Source of the DNA: RGIG3009 sp045653425
GTDB lineage: Bacteria > Bacillota > Clostridia > Oscillospirales > Acutalibacteraceae
Length of the DNA: 64,000 bases
Assembly (NCBI GenBank): GCA_045653425.1
Contig: JAZOLU010000024.1
Span: 28,533 to 92,532 of the forward strand
Reading direction: 5' to 3'
The notes below the pieces were generated by a model that was not told the DNA's origin, made no database searches, and worked only from the letters and a program-made list of their open reading frames with translations. This document shows, piece after piece, positions 49,435 to 56,807 of the stretch. Both the position numbers and the translations under genes were made by a program. Each line of letters begins with the position of its first letter. The stretch's first letter is position 1.

Positions 49435-49845
49435 TTAGAAAAGATTTGCAGGATTAACAATGGTGCGCCAATCCAGGTCGCCACGTTCTAACCCGTGAAT
49501 AAGCACCTCCGCCGTGGCAATGTTGGTGGCCACGGGGATGTTGCGCGTATCGCACAGACGCAGTAATTCCGTTTCGTTGGGTTCGCTCTCCTTGGCAGTC
49601 AGCGGGTCGCGGAAGAATAACAACAAATCAATTTCGTCGCACGCAATCCGCGCCGCGATTTGCTGGTCACCGCCCTGCAAACCGCTGAGATAGCGGTTAA
49701 TGCGCAAACCGGTGGCTTCAGAAACCAATTTACCGGTAATACCGGTAGAGCACAACTCATGACGGCTGAGAATACCGCAATAGGCAATGCAAAATTGCAC
49801 CATCAATTCTTTTTTGGCATCGTGAGCAATTAAGGCAATATTCAT
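49435..49845 (-). CDS. mgsA: Methylglyoxal synthase
   Basis: The 136-residue protein converts DHAP to methylglyoxal and phosphate. It begins MNIALIAHDAKKELMVQF, and has the catalytic block LSGLQGGDQQIAARIA near residue 60 and LLFFRDPLTAKESEPNETELLRLCDTRNIPVATN. It lies directly after minD, a common clostridial order. Though DHAP is a product of the BMC aldolase, there is no genetic link to that operon beyond proximity. Confidence 0.93.
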   Translation of the reverse strand: MNIALIAHDAKKELMVQFCIAYCGILSRHELCSTGITGKLVSEATGLRINRYLSGLQGGDQQIAARIACDEIDLLLFFRDPLTAKESEPNETELLRLCDTRNIPVATNIATAEVLIHGLERGDLDWRTIVNPANLF

Positions 49846-49873
49846 TGTTATTCATCCTTTCATTCGTCGTTTT

Positions 49874-50608
49874 TCACATTTGTGTAAGCGGCGCCAACGG
49901 AACATCTTCCCCCAAATACCGCGCCGCAATGTTGGCAAAACACACGGCGGCATTGCTTTCTGTGGGTAACGGTTTGCCGTACGCATTGGCAACAGCCACC
50001 GCTTCGTCTTCCGGCAATACGCCAATGAGTTGCAAACCGGCCGTGTCAATCAGTTCATCAATATCCGGCATTTTGCCGCGCAAAATGGGGGCGCACCGCA
50101 AACGGTTAATAACCAACCGCGCCGGAATGTTCCTCTCGCGCAACAGGCGTGCCAGTATTTGCGCATCCCGCGCACATACCATATCCGGCGTGGATACCAC
50201 AAACGCGCGCTCGGCACCCGCTACCGCGGTTTCAAACCCGCGCCCGATACCGGCGGGACAGTCAATAATCACCTCGTCGTAAAACTGGGATAACCCGCGG
50301 CACAATGCCGCCATTTCTTGCGGGGTGGCCAACTGTTCCAAACTAACCGGCGCGGGCAACACAAACACGTTGGGGCAAACGGGCGAGGGATATACCGCAT
50401 CCGCCGGAGAGCAAGTGCCGCCGATGATATCCGCCATATCGTACACCGCATTGCCGGCTATGCCGAGCATAACGTCCAAACTGCGTAAACCGGCATCGCC
50501 GTCTACCAGCAAAACGCGCCGACCGCGCCGTGCCAACGCACAACCCAACCCGCCCGAAACGGTGGATTTGCCCGCGCCGCCTTTGCCGGATGTAATAACC
50601 GAAATCAC
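49874..50608 (-). CDS. minD: Septum-site ATPase MinD-like
   Basis: The 244-residue protein starts at GTG (VISVITSGKGGAGKSTVSGG), with the deviant Walker A KGGAGKST, Walker B-like EVIIDCPAGIGRGFE near residue 115, and the MinD-type blocks LVINRLRCAPILRGKMPDI and GVLPEDEAVAVANAYGKPL. MinD positions the division septum with MinC. AAGGAGGGG precedes the start; a TTG three bases earlier is also possible. No minC or minE is next to it. The C-terminal amphipathic membrane helix typical of MinD is not obvious (it ends DVPLAPLTQM). Confidence 0.82.
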   Translation of the reverse strand: MISVITSGKGGAGKSTVSGGLGCALARRGRRVLLVDGDAGLRSLDVMLGIAGNAVYDMADIIGGTCSPADAVYPSPVCPNVFVLPAPVSLEQLATPQEMAALCRGLSQFYDEVIIDCPAGIGRGFETAVAGAERAFVVSTPDMVCARDAQILARLLRERNIPARLVINRLRCAPILRGKMPDIDELIDTAGLQLIGVLPEDEAVAVANAYGKPLPTESNAAVCFANIAARYLGEDVPLAPLTQM

Positions 50609-50760
50609 CAAGCACCCCTCCTTTTGCCAATATAGAGTTAGTATACCACAATTTCCCTGAGGTGTAAACCATCTTTTCGCCAAAATCCTCCGCTTTTTTG
50701 TGAAGAGAAACCAAAAACAAGCCGCTTTTTGAGTCGAGGTGGCATTGGCCAACTTTTTGC

Positions 50761-50789
50761 TTGCTTTTTTTGAGGAACGCTGATATACT
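50761..50789 (+). promoter_or_regulatory. Promoter of the T-box-pheST operon
   Basis: TTGCTT (50761-50766), 17-base spacer, TATACT (50784-50789). Confidence 0.65.
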
Positions 50790-50804
50790 GTATTATGTAC
50801 ACGC

Positions 50805-51044
50805 TACGACGGAGAAAAGTACGTGGGCGCCTCGGCGCAGCAGAGAGGGTCGTCATCGGCTGAAAGCGACCTGCACCGAACCTGCGGAAGTTCCCTCCCG
50901 AGCGGCGCGACAGAACCCGGCTTTGGCAGGCAGTAGGTCGCGACGGTCAACCCCGTTACCGGTTACAGAGTGCCCGCACACCGTGCGGGAAATTGGGTGG
51001 TACCACGGAGTGACACTTCGTCCCTAGGCGGGGCGGAGTTTTTT
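50805..51044 (+). promoter_or_regulatory. T-box leader upstream of pheST
   Basis: A leader of about 240 nt has the T-box core TGGGTGGTACCACGG (50991-51008 region) and stem I features (GAGAGGGTCG, then GGCTGAAAGCGACC). The likely specifier codon is TTC in GCGGAAGTTCCC, for phenylalanine. The terminator stem CTTCGTCCC/GGGGCGGAG with TTTTTTT (51016-51044) ends it. Uncharged tRNA-Phe should favour antitermination and expression of pheST. Confidence 0.9.
51016..51044 (+). terminator. T-box attenuator terminator
   Basis: CTTCGTCCC pairs with GGGGCGGAG, then a run of seven T; the alternative antiterminator uses the T-box just upstream. Confidence 0.85.
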
Positions 51045-51080
51045 TATGTCCCGCGTTCACTATCCGCAAGGAGGAATACG

Positions 51081-52115
51081 ATGAAAGACCAAATCAACAC
51101 CCTACGGCAGCGGGCTCTTGCCGAACTTGCTGCACTGGACGAACCCCGCGCACTGGAAGAATTCCGCGTGCGTTTGCTGGGCAAAAAAGGCGAGGTAACC
51201 GCGTTGCTGCGTGGCATGGGCGGGTTATCTGCCGAGGAGCGCCCTGTTATGGGACAACTCATTAACAGTCTGCGCGCCGAACTGGAAGAAGCGTTGGCCG
51301 CCCGCGAAACCGCGGTAGCACAGCGGTTAAAGGAATCTCGTTTGCAAGCAGAAACGCTGGACGTTACCTTGCCCGGGCGGGCGGCGGCGGGCGGCGGTCT
51401 GCATCCTCTGTCCATTGTCCTTAACGACTTGATTGATATTTTTCAATCGATGGGCTTTGACGTGGTGGACGGTCCGGAAGTGGAAACGGAGCATTACTGC
51501 TTTGAGGCACTGAATGTGCCGAAAGACCACCCCGCGCGCGATATGCAAGACACCTTTTATTTGGGAGAGGATTTGTTGTTGCGCACCCAAACCTCGGCGG
51601 CACAAATCCGCGTAATGGAAAACCGCAAACCGCCCATTCGTATTATTTGCCCCGGCCGCGTTTTCCGCGCGGACGAAGTGGATGCCACCCACTCCCCCGT
51701 GTTCCACCAAGTGGAAGGGTTGGTAGTGGACAAGGGCATTACCCTGTGCGACCTTAAAGGTGTGCTGGAACAATTTGCACACGAAATTTACGGGCCGGAC
51801 ACGCGCGTGCGTTTTCGTCCGTCGTTTTTCCCGTTTACCGAACCCAGCGTGGAAGTGGACGTCTCTTGCTCGGCGTGCGGCGGCACGGGTTGCCGTGTGT
51901 GTAAAGGCTCGGGCTGGATTGAAATTTTGGGTGCCGGTATGGTTCACCCCCGCGTGCTGGAAGGGTGCGGCATTGACCCCACGGTGTATTCCGGTTTTGC
52001 CTTTGGCATTGGGCTGGACCGTTTAACCACCACCCGCTACAAAATCAGCGATATTCGCTTGTTGTTTGAAAACGACCGCCGGTTCTTGGCGCAGTTCGGA
52101 GGTGAGCAGAAATGA
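51081..52115 (+). CDS. pheS: Phenylalanyl-tRNA synthetase alpha subunit
   Basis: The 344-residue class II catalytic subunit starts MKDQINTLRQRALAELAALD with the N-terminal coiled coil, then HPLSIVLNDLIDIFQSMGFDVVDGPEVE, motif 2 CPGRVFRADEVDATHSPVFHQVEG and motif 3 GFAFGIGLDRLTTTRY. The start at 51081 is after AAGGAGG; the longer frame from 50970 is inside the T-box. A Cys-rich patch (SCSACGGTGCRVCKGSGW) is the normal bacterial insertion. It overlaps pheT by four bases. Confidence 0.96.
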   Translation: MKDQINTLRQRALAELAALDEPRALEEFRVRLLGKKGEVTALLRGMGGLSAEERPVMGQLINSLRAELEEALAARETAVAQRLKESRLQAETLDVTLPGRAAAGGGLHPLSIVLNDLIDIFQSMGFDVVDGPEVETEHYCFEALNVPKDHPARDMQDTFYLGEDLLLRTQTSAAQIRVMENRKPPIRIICPGRVFRADEVDATHSPVFHQVEGLVVDKGITLCDLKGVLEQFAHEIYGPDTRVRFRPSFFPFTEPSVEVDVSCSACGGTGCRVCKGSGWIEILGAGMVHPRVLEGCGIDPTVYSGFAFGIGLDRLTTTRYKISDIRLLFENDRRFLAQFGGEQK

Positions 52116-54505
52116 AAGTGTCTCTTAATTGGCTGAAACGGTATGTGGACATTACCGTTTCGGTAGAAGAATTTTGCGATAAAATGACGATGTGCGGTTT
52201 TGAGGTGGACGGCATTGACGACCTCTCAAAAACGATGCACAACGTGGTGGCGGCGCGTATTTTGAAGTTGGAAAAACACCCCGATGCCGACCGTTTGCAA
52301 ATTTGCACAATGGACGTGGGTGCGGAAGCCCCCTTGCAAATCATTACCGGTGCGGATAACGTGTTTGAAGGGGCGTTAGTACCCGCCGCGTTGCACGAAT
52401 CGTTGTTGCCCAACGGCACCGTGATTAAGCGCGGCAAACTCCGTGGTTTGCCCTCGGAGGGTATGCTCTGCTCCGGCGAGGAACTGTGCTTGAAAGAGGC
52501 GGATTACCCCGGCGCAGAGGTGTACGGTATTCTCATTTTGCAAGAGGATGTCCCCACCGGAACCGATATGCGGGATATTCTGCATTTGAACGATGTGATT
52601 ATTGATTTCAGCATCACCTCCAACCGCCCCGACTGCCAAAGTATGTTGGGTATTGCGCGGGAAGCGGCAGTGGCATTGGGGGTCACTCCCCATCTGCCCA
52701 AACCGACGTATTCCACAGCGGGCGGCGATGTAAACGAGCACATTGCCATTGCGGTGGAAGCCCCCGACCTGTGCCCGCGGTATATGGGGCGTGTGGTACG
52801 GAATTTGCGCATTGCTCCCTCCCCCACGTGGATGCAGGAATGTCTGCGCGGCGCGGGAATGCGTCCTATCAATAATATTGTGGACATTACCAACTTTGTT
52901 ATGTTGGAAACCGGCCAACCGATGCACGCGTTTGACCTGCGAGACATCGCCGGCAACCAAATCCGCGTGCGCTGTGCGGCGGAGGGTGAACAAATCGTCA
53001 CGCTGGACGGCAAAACCCACGCTCTCACCCCCGATATGCTGGTGATTGCCGATGCGCAAGCCCCCTCCTGTCTGGCGGGCATTATGGGTGGTTTGAATAG
53101 CGAAATCAAGCCGGATACCACCGACCTGTTGTTTGAGTGTGCCAAGTTCCGCCGCGACAGTGTTCGTCATACCGGCCGCGCACTGGGAATGCGCACGGAA
53201 TCTTCCGCCCGTTACGAAAAGGGCGTGGACATTCACGGTGTGGAATATGCCATGAACCGTGCTTTGCAACTGATTAACGAACTGGACGCGGGCGATATTG
53301 TGGATGGCGTAATTGACTGTCACCAAGAGTTACCTGCTCCGCGGGAATTGACGGTAGACCCCGCCGATATCAACGCCCTGTTGGGCGTAACCGTGCCGAC
53401 CGATACAATGGTGGACATTCTGTCTCGTCTGGGCTTGAATGCCTCGCTCGTAAACGGCAAGTTGGTGTGCCACATTCCCTCCCGCCGCGACGATATTGAG
53501 GGTCGCGCAGATTTGGCGGAAGAAGTGGTGCGTGTGTATGGCTACAACCATATTGTATCCACCCCCATGACCGGCGCGATTGTTCGCGGCACCAAACTGC
53601 CCGAACGGCGTGCCGCCGACCGCCTGAAAGCGGCACTGACGGCACAAGGTATGTTTGAGATTTCCACCTATTCGTTTATTGCGGCCAAAGCCGCCGATAC
53701 GTTGGGATTGGCGGCAGATGACCCGCGTCGGCAAGCTGTGGCACTGCTCAATCCGTTAAGCGAAGAATATGCCGTGATGCGGACACAACTCACTTCCAGT
53801 ATGCTCACGGTATTGGCCACCAATCATAGCCGCAAAAACGCAGCGGTGCGGTTCTTTGAAGTAGGCAAGCAATTCATTCCCCACTCCCTGCCGTTAACCG
53901 AGCAACCGGACGAGGTGTTGGCACTGGCACTGGGACTCTACGGTGAAGGTGAGGATTTCTTCTCGCTAAAAGGTGCGGTAGAAACCGTGCTAAACACCTT
54001 TGGTGCCACTGCGCGGTATGAGCGCAGTGCCGAGCCGTACCTGCACCCCGGCCGTCAAGCGGCGGTGTTTGTGGGCGAGGAATGTGTGGGCGTGCTGGGC
54101 GAAGTGCACCCCGACACCGCCGAACAGTACGGTTTGGGTGTGCGGTGTTATGTGGCAGAATTGCGGTTACAACCCATTTTTACCGCCGCCGACGAGCACG
54201 TGTTGCGGTATCAGCCGTTGCCACGTTTTCCGGCAGTAGAGCGCGACTTGGCATTGTTATGTGACGAAGCTCTGCCCGCCGCCACCATTGAGGCGACCAT
54301 ACGCGCCGCAGGGGGTAAACTGCTGGAAGCGGTCACACTGTTTGACGTGTACCAAGGTGCTCAAATTGCTGCCGGCAGCAAGAGCGTGGCGTACAGTCTT
54401 ACCTTCCGTTCCGCGGAAGGCACGCTGTCGGATGCAGAGATTGACCCCGCGATGAAACGTATTATGAAACGGCTGACAGAGCAAGGTTGCACCTTGCGCG
54501 CATAA
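52112..54505 (+). CDS. pheT: Phenylalanyl-tRNA synthetase beta subunit
   Basis: The 797-residue subunit has the tRNA-binding EMAP-like domain (LEKHPDADRLQICTMDVG), B3/B4 editing region (ARYMGRVVRNLRIAPSPTWM, PINNIVDITNFVMLETGQP), B5 DNA-binding-like domain, and C-terminal ferredoxin anticodon-binding domain (RFPAVERDLALLCDEALPA, ending RSAEGTLSDAEIDPAMKRIM). Full length and colinear with bacterial PheT. It forms the alpha2beta2 enzyme with PheS. Confidence 0.96.
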   Translation: MKVSLNWLKRYVDITVSVEEFCDKMTMCGFEVDGIDDLSKTMHNVVAARILKLEKHPDADRLQICTMDVGAEAPLQIITGADNVFEGALVPAALHESLLPNGTVIKRGKLRGLPSEGMLCSGEELCLKEADYPGAEVYGILILQEDVPTGTDMRDILHLNDVIIDFSITSNRPDCQSMLGIAREAAVALGVTPHLPKPTYSTAGGDVNEHIAIAVEAPDLCPRYMGRVVRNLRIAPSPTWMQECLRGAGMRPINNIVDITNFVMLETGQPMHAFDLRDIAGNQIRVRCAAEGEQIVTLDGKTHALTPDMLVIADAQAPSCLAGIMGGLNSEIKPDTTDLLFECAKFRRDSVRHTGRALGMRTESSARYEKGVDIHGVEYAMNRALQLINELDAGDIVDGVIDCHQELPAPRELTVDPADINALLGVTVPTDTMVDILSRLGLNASLVNGKLVCHIPSRRDDIEGRADLAEEVVRVYGYNHIVSTPMTGAIVRGTKLPERRAADRLKAALTAQGMFEISTYSFIAAKAADTLGLAADDPRRQAVALLNPLSEEYAVMRTQLTSSMLTVLATNHSRKNAAVRFFEVGKQFIPHSLPLTEQPDEVLALALGLYGEGEDFFSLKGAVETVLNTFGATARYERSAEPYLHPGRQAAVFVGEECVGVLGEVHPDTAEQYGLGVRCYVAELRLQPIFTAADEHVLRYQPLPRFPAVERDLALLCDEALPAATIEATIRAAGGKLLEAVTLFDVYQGAQIAAGSKSVAYSLTFRSAEGTLSDAEIDPAMKRIMKRLTEQGCTLRA

Positions 54506-54510
54506 AGCAC

Positions 54511-54539
54511 TTGCATTTTTGAAAAATATCGCGTATACT
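54511..54539 (+). promoter_or_regulatory. ireB promoter
   Basis: TTGCAT (54511-54516), 17-base spacer, TATACT (54534-54539), 31 bases before the ATG. Confidence 0.65.
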
Positions 54540-54570
54540 GATAAGTGTATTAATGAATGGAGGTATCCGT

Positions 54571-54816
54571 ATGTTGGATAAAACCATGACCTTCTCCTTA
54601 ACCGAGGATAAAGACCAGCAAATGAAGCAGGTGCTCACCGCGGTGTATGATGCGTTGCGGGAAAAAGGGTATAATCCGATTAACCAAATTGTCGGATACA
54701 TTTTGAGCGAAGACCCCACCTACATTACCACCCACAACAACGCTCGCAGTTTGGTGCGTAAGATTGACCGCGATGAATTACTGCGTGCTATGGTGCGGGG
54801 CTATTTGAACGATTAA
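54571..54816 (+). CDS. ireB: IreB family regulatory phosphoprotein (UPF0297)
   Basis: The 81-residue protein (MLDKTMTFSLTEDKDQQMKQ, then DALREKGYNPINQIVGYILSEDPTYITTHNNARSLVRKIDRDEL) matches IreB/YrzL. IreB is a substrate of the PASTA kinase IreK in enterococci, phosphorylated on N-terminal Thr residues; Thr5 and Thr7 lie in the equivalent segment here. GGAGG precedes the ATG at 54571. The usual neighbour ruvX is not next to it. Confidence 0.92.
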   Translation: MLDKTMTFSLTEDKDQQMKQVLTAVYDALREKGYNPINQIVGYILSEDPTYITTHNNARSLVRKIDRDELLRAMVRGYLND

Positions 54817-54827
54817 GGAGTACCATT

Positions 54828-55121
54828 ATGGCAGAAACAACCGAAACTTTACTCACCTATAAAGGGCACCCGCTGGTGCGCAGCGGTAACGTGCTGTATT
54901 ACGGCGATATGGCGGCCAAATGCGTCATTGTACTCACGGTGCTGAGCAATAAAACCGTGGGTGATATGACACTGGCGGACAAAGTGCAAATTCAGCTTAT
55001 GCTCACCGACCCCGAAGTGCGTATGAAAGACCGCATCCTCAAAAAGAGCGAAAAAAGCGGTTTGTACGCCGCTATGGACGTTGGCAGCGTATGGTTGGAC
55101 CGTGCCTTAGCCGAAGGATAA
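54828..55121 (+). CDS. Conserved clostridial small protein of unknown function
   Basis: The 97-residue acidic-basic protein (LLTYKGHPLVRSGNVLYYGD, then CVIVLTVLSNKTVGDMTLADKVQIQLMLTDPEVRMKDRILKKSEKSGLYAAMDVGSVWLDRAL) resembles hypothetical proteins that follow ireB in several Clostridia, as far as I recall. It lies 11 bases after ireB and is co-transcribed. No membrane segment or catalytic motif is visible. AAGGAG precedes the start. Confidence 0.75.
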   Translation: MAETTETLLTYKGHPLVRSGNVLYYGDMAAKCVIVLTVLSNKTVGDMTLADKVQIQLMLTDPEVRMKDRILKKSEKSGLYAAMDVGSVWLDRALAEG

Positions 55122-55133
55122 CCTATCTTCCCT

Positions 55134-55169
55134 GCTTTTGCAACAGAACTGCCGTTCTGTTTGCAAAAT
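55134..55169 (+). terminator. Terminator after ireB operon
   Basis: TTTTGCAACAGAAC pairs with GTTCTGTTTGCAAAA, followed by TTTCCC. Confidence 0.65.
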
Positions 55170-55187
55170 TTCCCTTTTGGGTGGCTC

Positions 55188-55216
55188 TTGACGAACCACG
55201 GACAAGCGTATATAAT
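55188..55216 (+). promoter_or_regulatory. Promoter of the capA-capB-capD module
   Basis: TTGACG (55188-55193), 17-base spacer, TATAAT (55211-55216), about 70 bases before the capA-like start. Confidence 0.85.
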
Positions 55217-55286
55217 TATATCGTATTGTATTTTATAATCGCCGTGTATCTGTCCTCACGGTAAGAAAGAAGGGAGCTCCGTTTTT

Positions 55287-55991
55287 ATGCAGGAAATTAA
55301 CCTGAAATCCCTGTGCCTGCTGTTGCTGTCCAAACTTAAATGGATTGTGCTCAGCGCTGCCGTTGGCGTATTACTCTTCGGCTCATACGCGTACTTATTC
55401 GTGCCGGAGCAATATGCTTCCTCGGTAATGGTGTACATCCGCAATATGTATGCGGGCAGCGAAGTGAACAGTGCCACCGCCGGCAACTTGAGTGCTTCGG
55501 AATACTTAGTGGGTACCGTCCAAGTTATGATGAAAACCGACTTGGTCATTAACAAAACCGTGGAACAACTGAACGGGCAAATGTCCGCCGGCGAATTAAA
55601 AGGTGCCGTAAGTACATCCATTGTGCAGGACACCCCTATGCTTAAAATCACCGTGCAGCACGGCAATGGCGAGTTGGCACGGAAAGCGTGTGCAGCAATT
55701 GCCTCCACCTCGGCCGAAGCATTTACCGAATTGGAAGCTTCCTCGGCTTATGTGGTCGGTGCCCCCACCAACCCGGTCTGCACCTCTCCCAATGTTATGA
55801 AAAACGCCTTAATCGGCGGTCTGCTGGGCGGTGCTTTGGTGGTCGTAATCGTGTTAGTTCGTCACTTTATGGACGACACCATTCATGACAAGCGCGACTT
55901 GCAAATGCATTTGGACGTACCGGTATTAGGTGAAATTCCCAGTTTTGATTTAGCGGTTTCCCGCAAAAAAAGGGGGCGTTCTCATGTCTGA
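55287..55991 (+). CDS. Wzz/CapA-type chain-length modulator
   Basis: The 234-residue protein has an N-terminal membrane segment (LKWIVLSAAVGVLLFGSYAYLFV), an extracytoplasmic Wzz domain (PEQYASSVMVYIRNMYAGSE) and a second membrane segment (MKNALIGGLLGGALVVVIVLVRHFM). It ends with DTIHDKRDLQMHLDVPVLGEIPSF, the cytoplasmic tail that activates the tyrosine kinase. It controls polymer length and transport with CapB. It overlaps the kinase gene by eight bases. Confidence 0.88.
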   Translation: MQEINLKSLCLLLLSKLKWIVLSAAVGVLLFGSYAYLFVPEQYASSVMVYIRNMYAGSEVNSATAGNLSASEYLVGTVQVMMKTDLVINKTVEQLNGQMSAGELKGAVSTSIVQDTPMLKITVQHGNGELARKACAAIASTSAEAFTELEASSAYVVGAPTNPVCTSPNVMKNALIGGLLGGALVVVIVLVRHFMDDTIHDKRDLQMHLDVPVLGEIPSFDLAVSRKKRGRSHV

Positions 55992-56730
55992 TGCACGCAA
56001 AACTACAGGGGCCCAACGTCCCATTGCCTCTACTTTCCAAATTGTAGAAGCATACAAAACTGTTCGTACCAATCTGTTGTTTGCGCTCGCCCCGTGCGAC
56101 AAAAAAACGGTGATTGTATCCAGCGCCGAACCCAATGCCGGTAAATCTACCGTATCCGGCAACTTAGCTATCACTATGGCGCAAACCGGCGCACGTGTGT
56201 TGTTGATGGATGCGGACTTGCGCAAACCTTCCCAACATAAAACGTTCCGTGTAAACAAAACCAACGGCCTGTCCCGCGTGTTGATTGGCCAAATCACGGC
56301 GGAAGAAGCGATTGTTCGCGATGTGGCGCGTGGGCTGGATTTACTGCCCAGCGGTTCCCCTCCTCCCAACCCATCGGAATTGCTTGGGTCGGAGGCAATG
56401 CACACTTTGTTGCAACAACTGGCTGCCGATTACGACTATATCTTCATTGACACTCCTCCGCTCGGCGTCGTGGCCGACGCGTTGGTTGTCCTCAAAGAAG
56501 CTGCCGGAATTGTGTTGGTGTGCCGCCAAAATCAAACCACTTACGACGAACTTCAACAAGCAACGGAAAGCATTACAAACGCCGAAGGCACGTTGCTGGG
56601 TGTAGTCATCTCGGATATGCAGGAAAGCCCGCGTACATACGGCCGTTACGAAAAAACCCACTATTACAAAGCTTACGACTATTCCTATGCCAGTACCCCC
56701 ACCTCTCTGGAGGGCGACTCGCAGGCATAA
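55984..56730 (+). CDS. BY-type tyrosine kinase (CapB/YwqD-like)
   Basis: The 248-residue kinase has Walker A SSAEPNAGKSTVSGNLA near residue 45, Walker A' VLLMDADLRKPSQHKTF near 75 and Walker B DYIFIDTPPLGVVADALVV near 150. The C-terminus is a tyrosine cluster (YGRYEKTHYYKAYDYSYAS) that is autophosphorylated in this family. It should phosphorylate itself and nucleotide-sugar enzymes such as the adjacent dehydratase, controlling polysaccharide synthesis. Confidence 0.92.
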   Translation: MSDARKTTGAQRPIASTFQIVEAYKTVRTNLLFALAPCDKKTVIVSSAEPNAGKSTVSGNLAITMAQTGARVLLMDADLRKPSQHKTFRVNKTNGLSRVLIGQITAEEAIVRDVARGLDLLPSGSPPPNPSELLGSEAMHTLLQQLAADYDYIFIDTPPLGVVADALVVLKEAAGIVLVCRQNQTTYDELQQATESITNAEGTLLGVVISDMQESPRTYGRYEKTHYYKAYDYSYASTPTSLEGDSQA

Positions 56731-56737
56731 ACTTTTT

Positions 56738-56763
56738 CAAAACCGCACGTTGTTGCGGTTTTG
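56738..56763 (+). other. Intercistronic hairpin between capB and capD
   Basis: CAAAACCGCA pairs with TTGCGGTTTTG in the 77-base gap; no T-run follows, so it may adjust message stability or act as a leaky terminator. Confidence 0.55.
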
Positions 56764-56807
56764 TCGTCTCTGTACAGAATAATATCAAACGGAAAGGTGG
56801 GTTCCTC

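Noticed and set aside
49435..49845. mgsA as a part of the BMC pathway through DHAP and methylglyoxal
   Set aside because: It is in a different operon next to minD, its usual clostridial neighbour, and has no encapsulation helix.
50970..51080. Longer PheS N-terminus
   Set aside because: The extra frame translates the T-box and attenuator; the start after AAGGAGG gives the family length.
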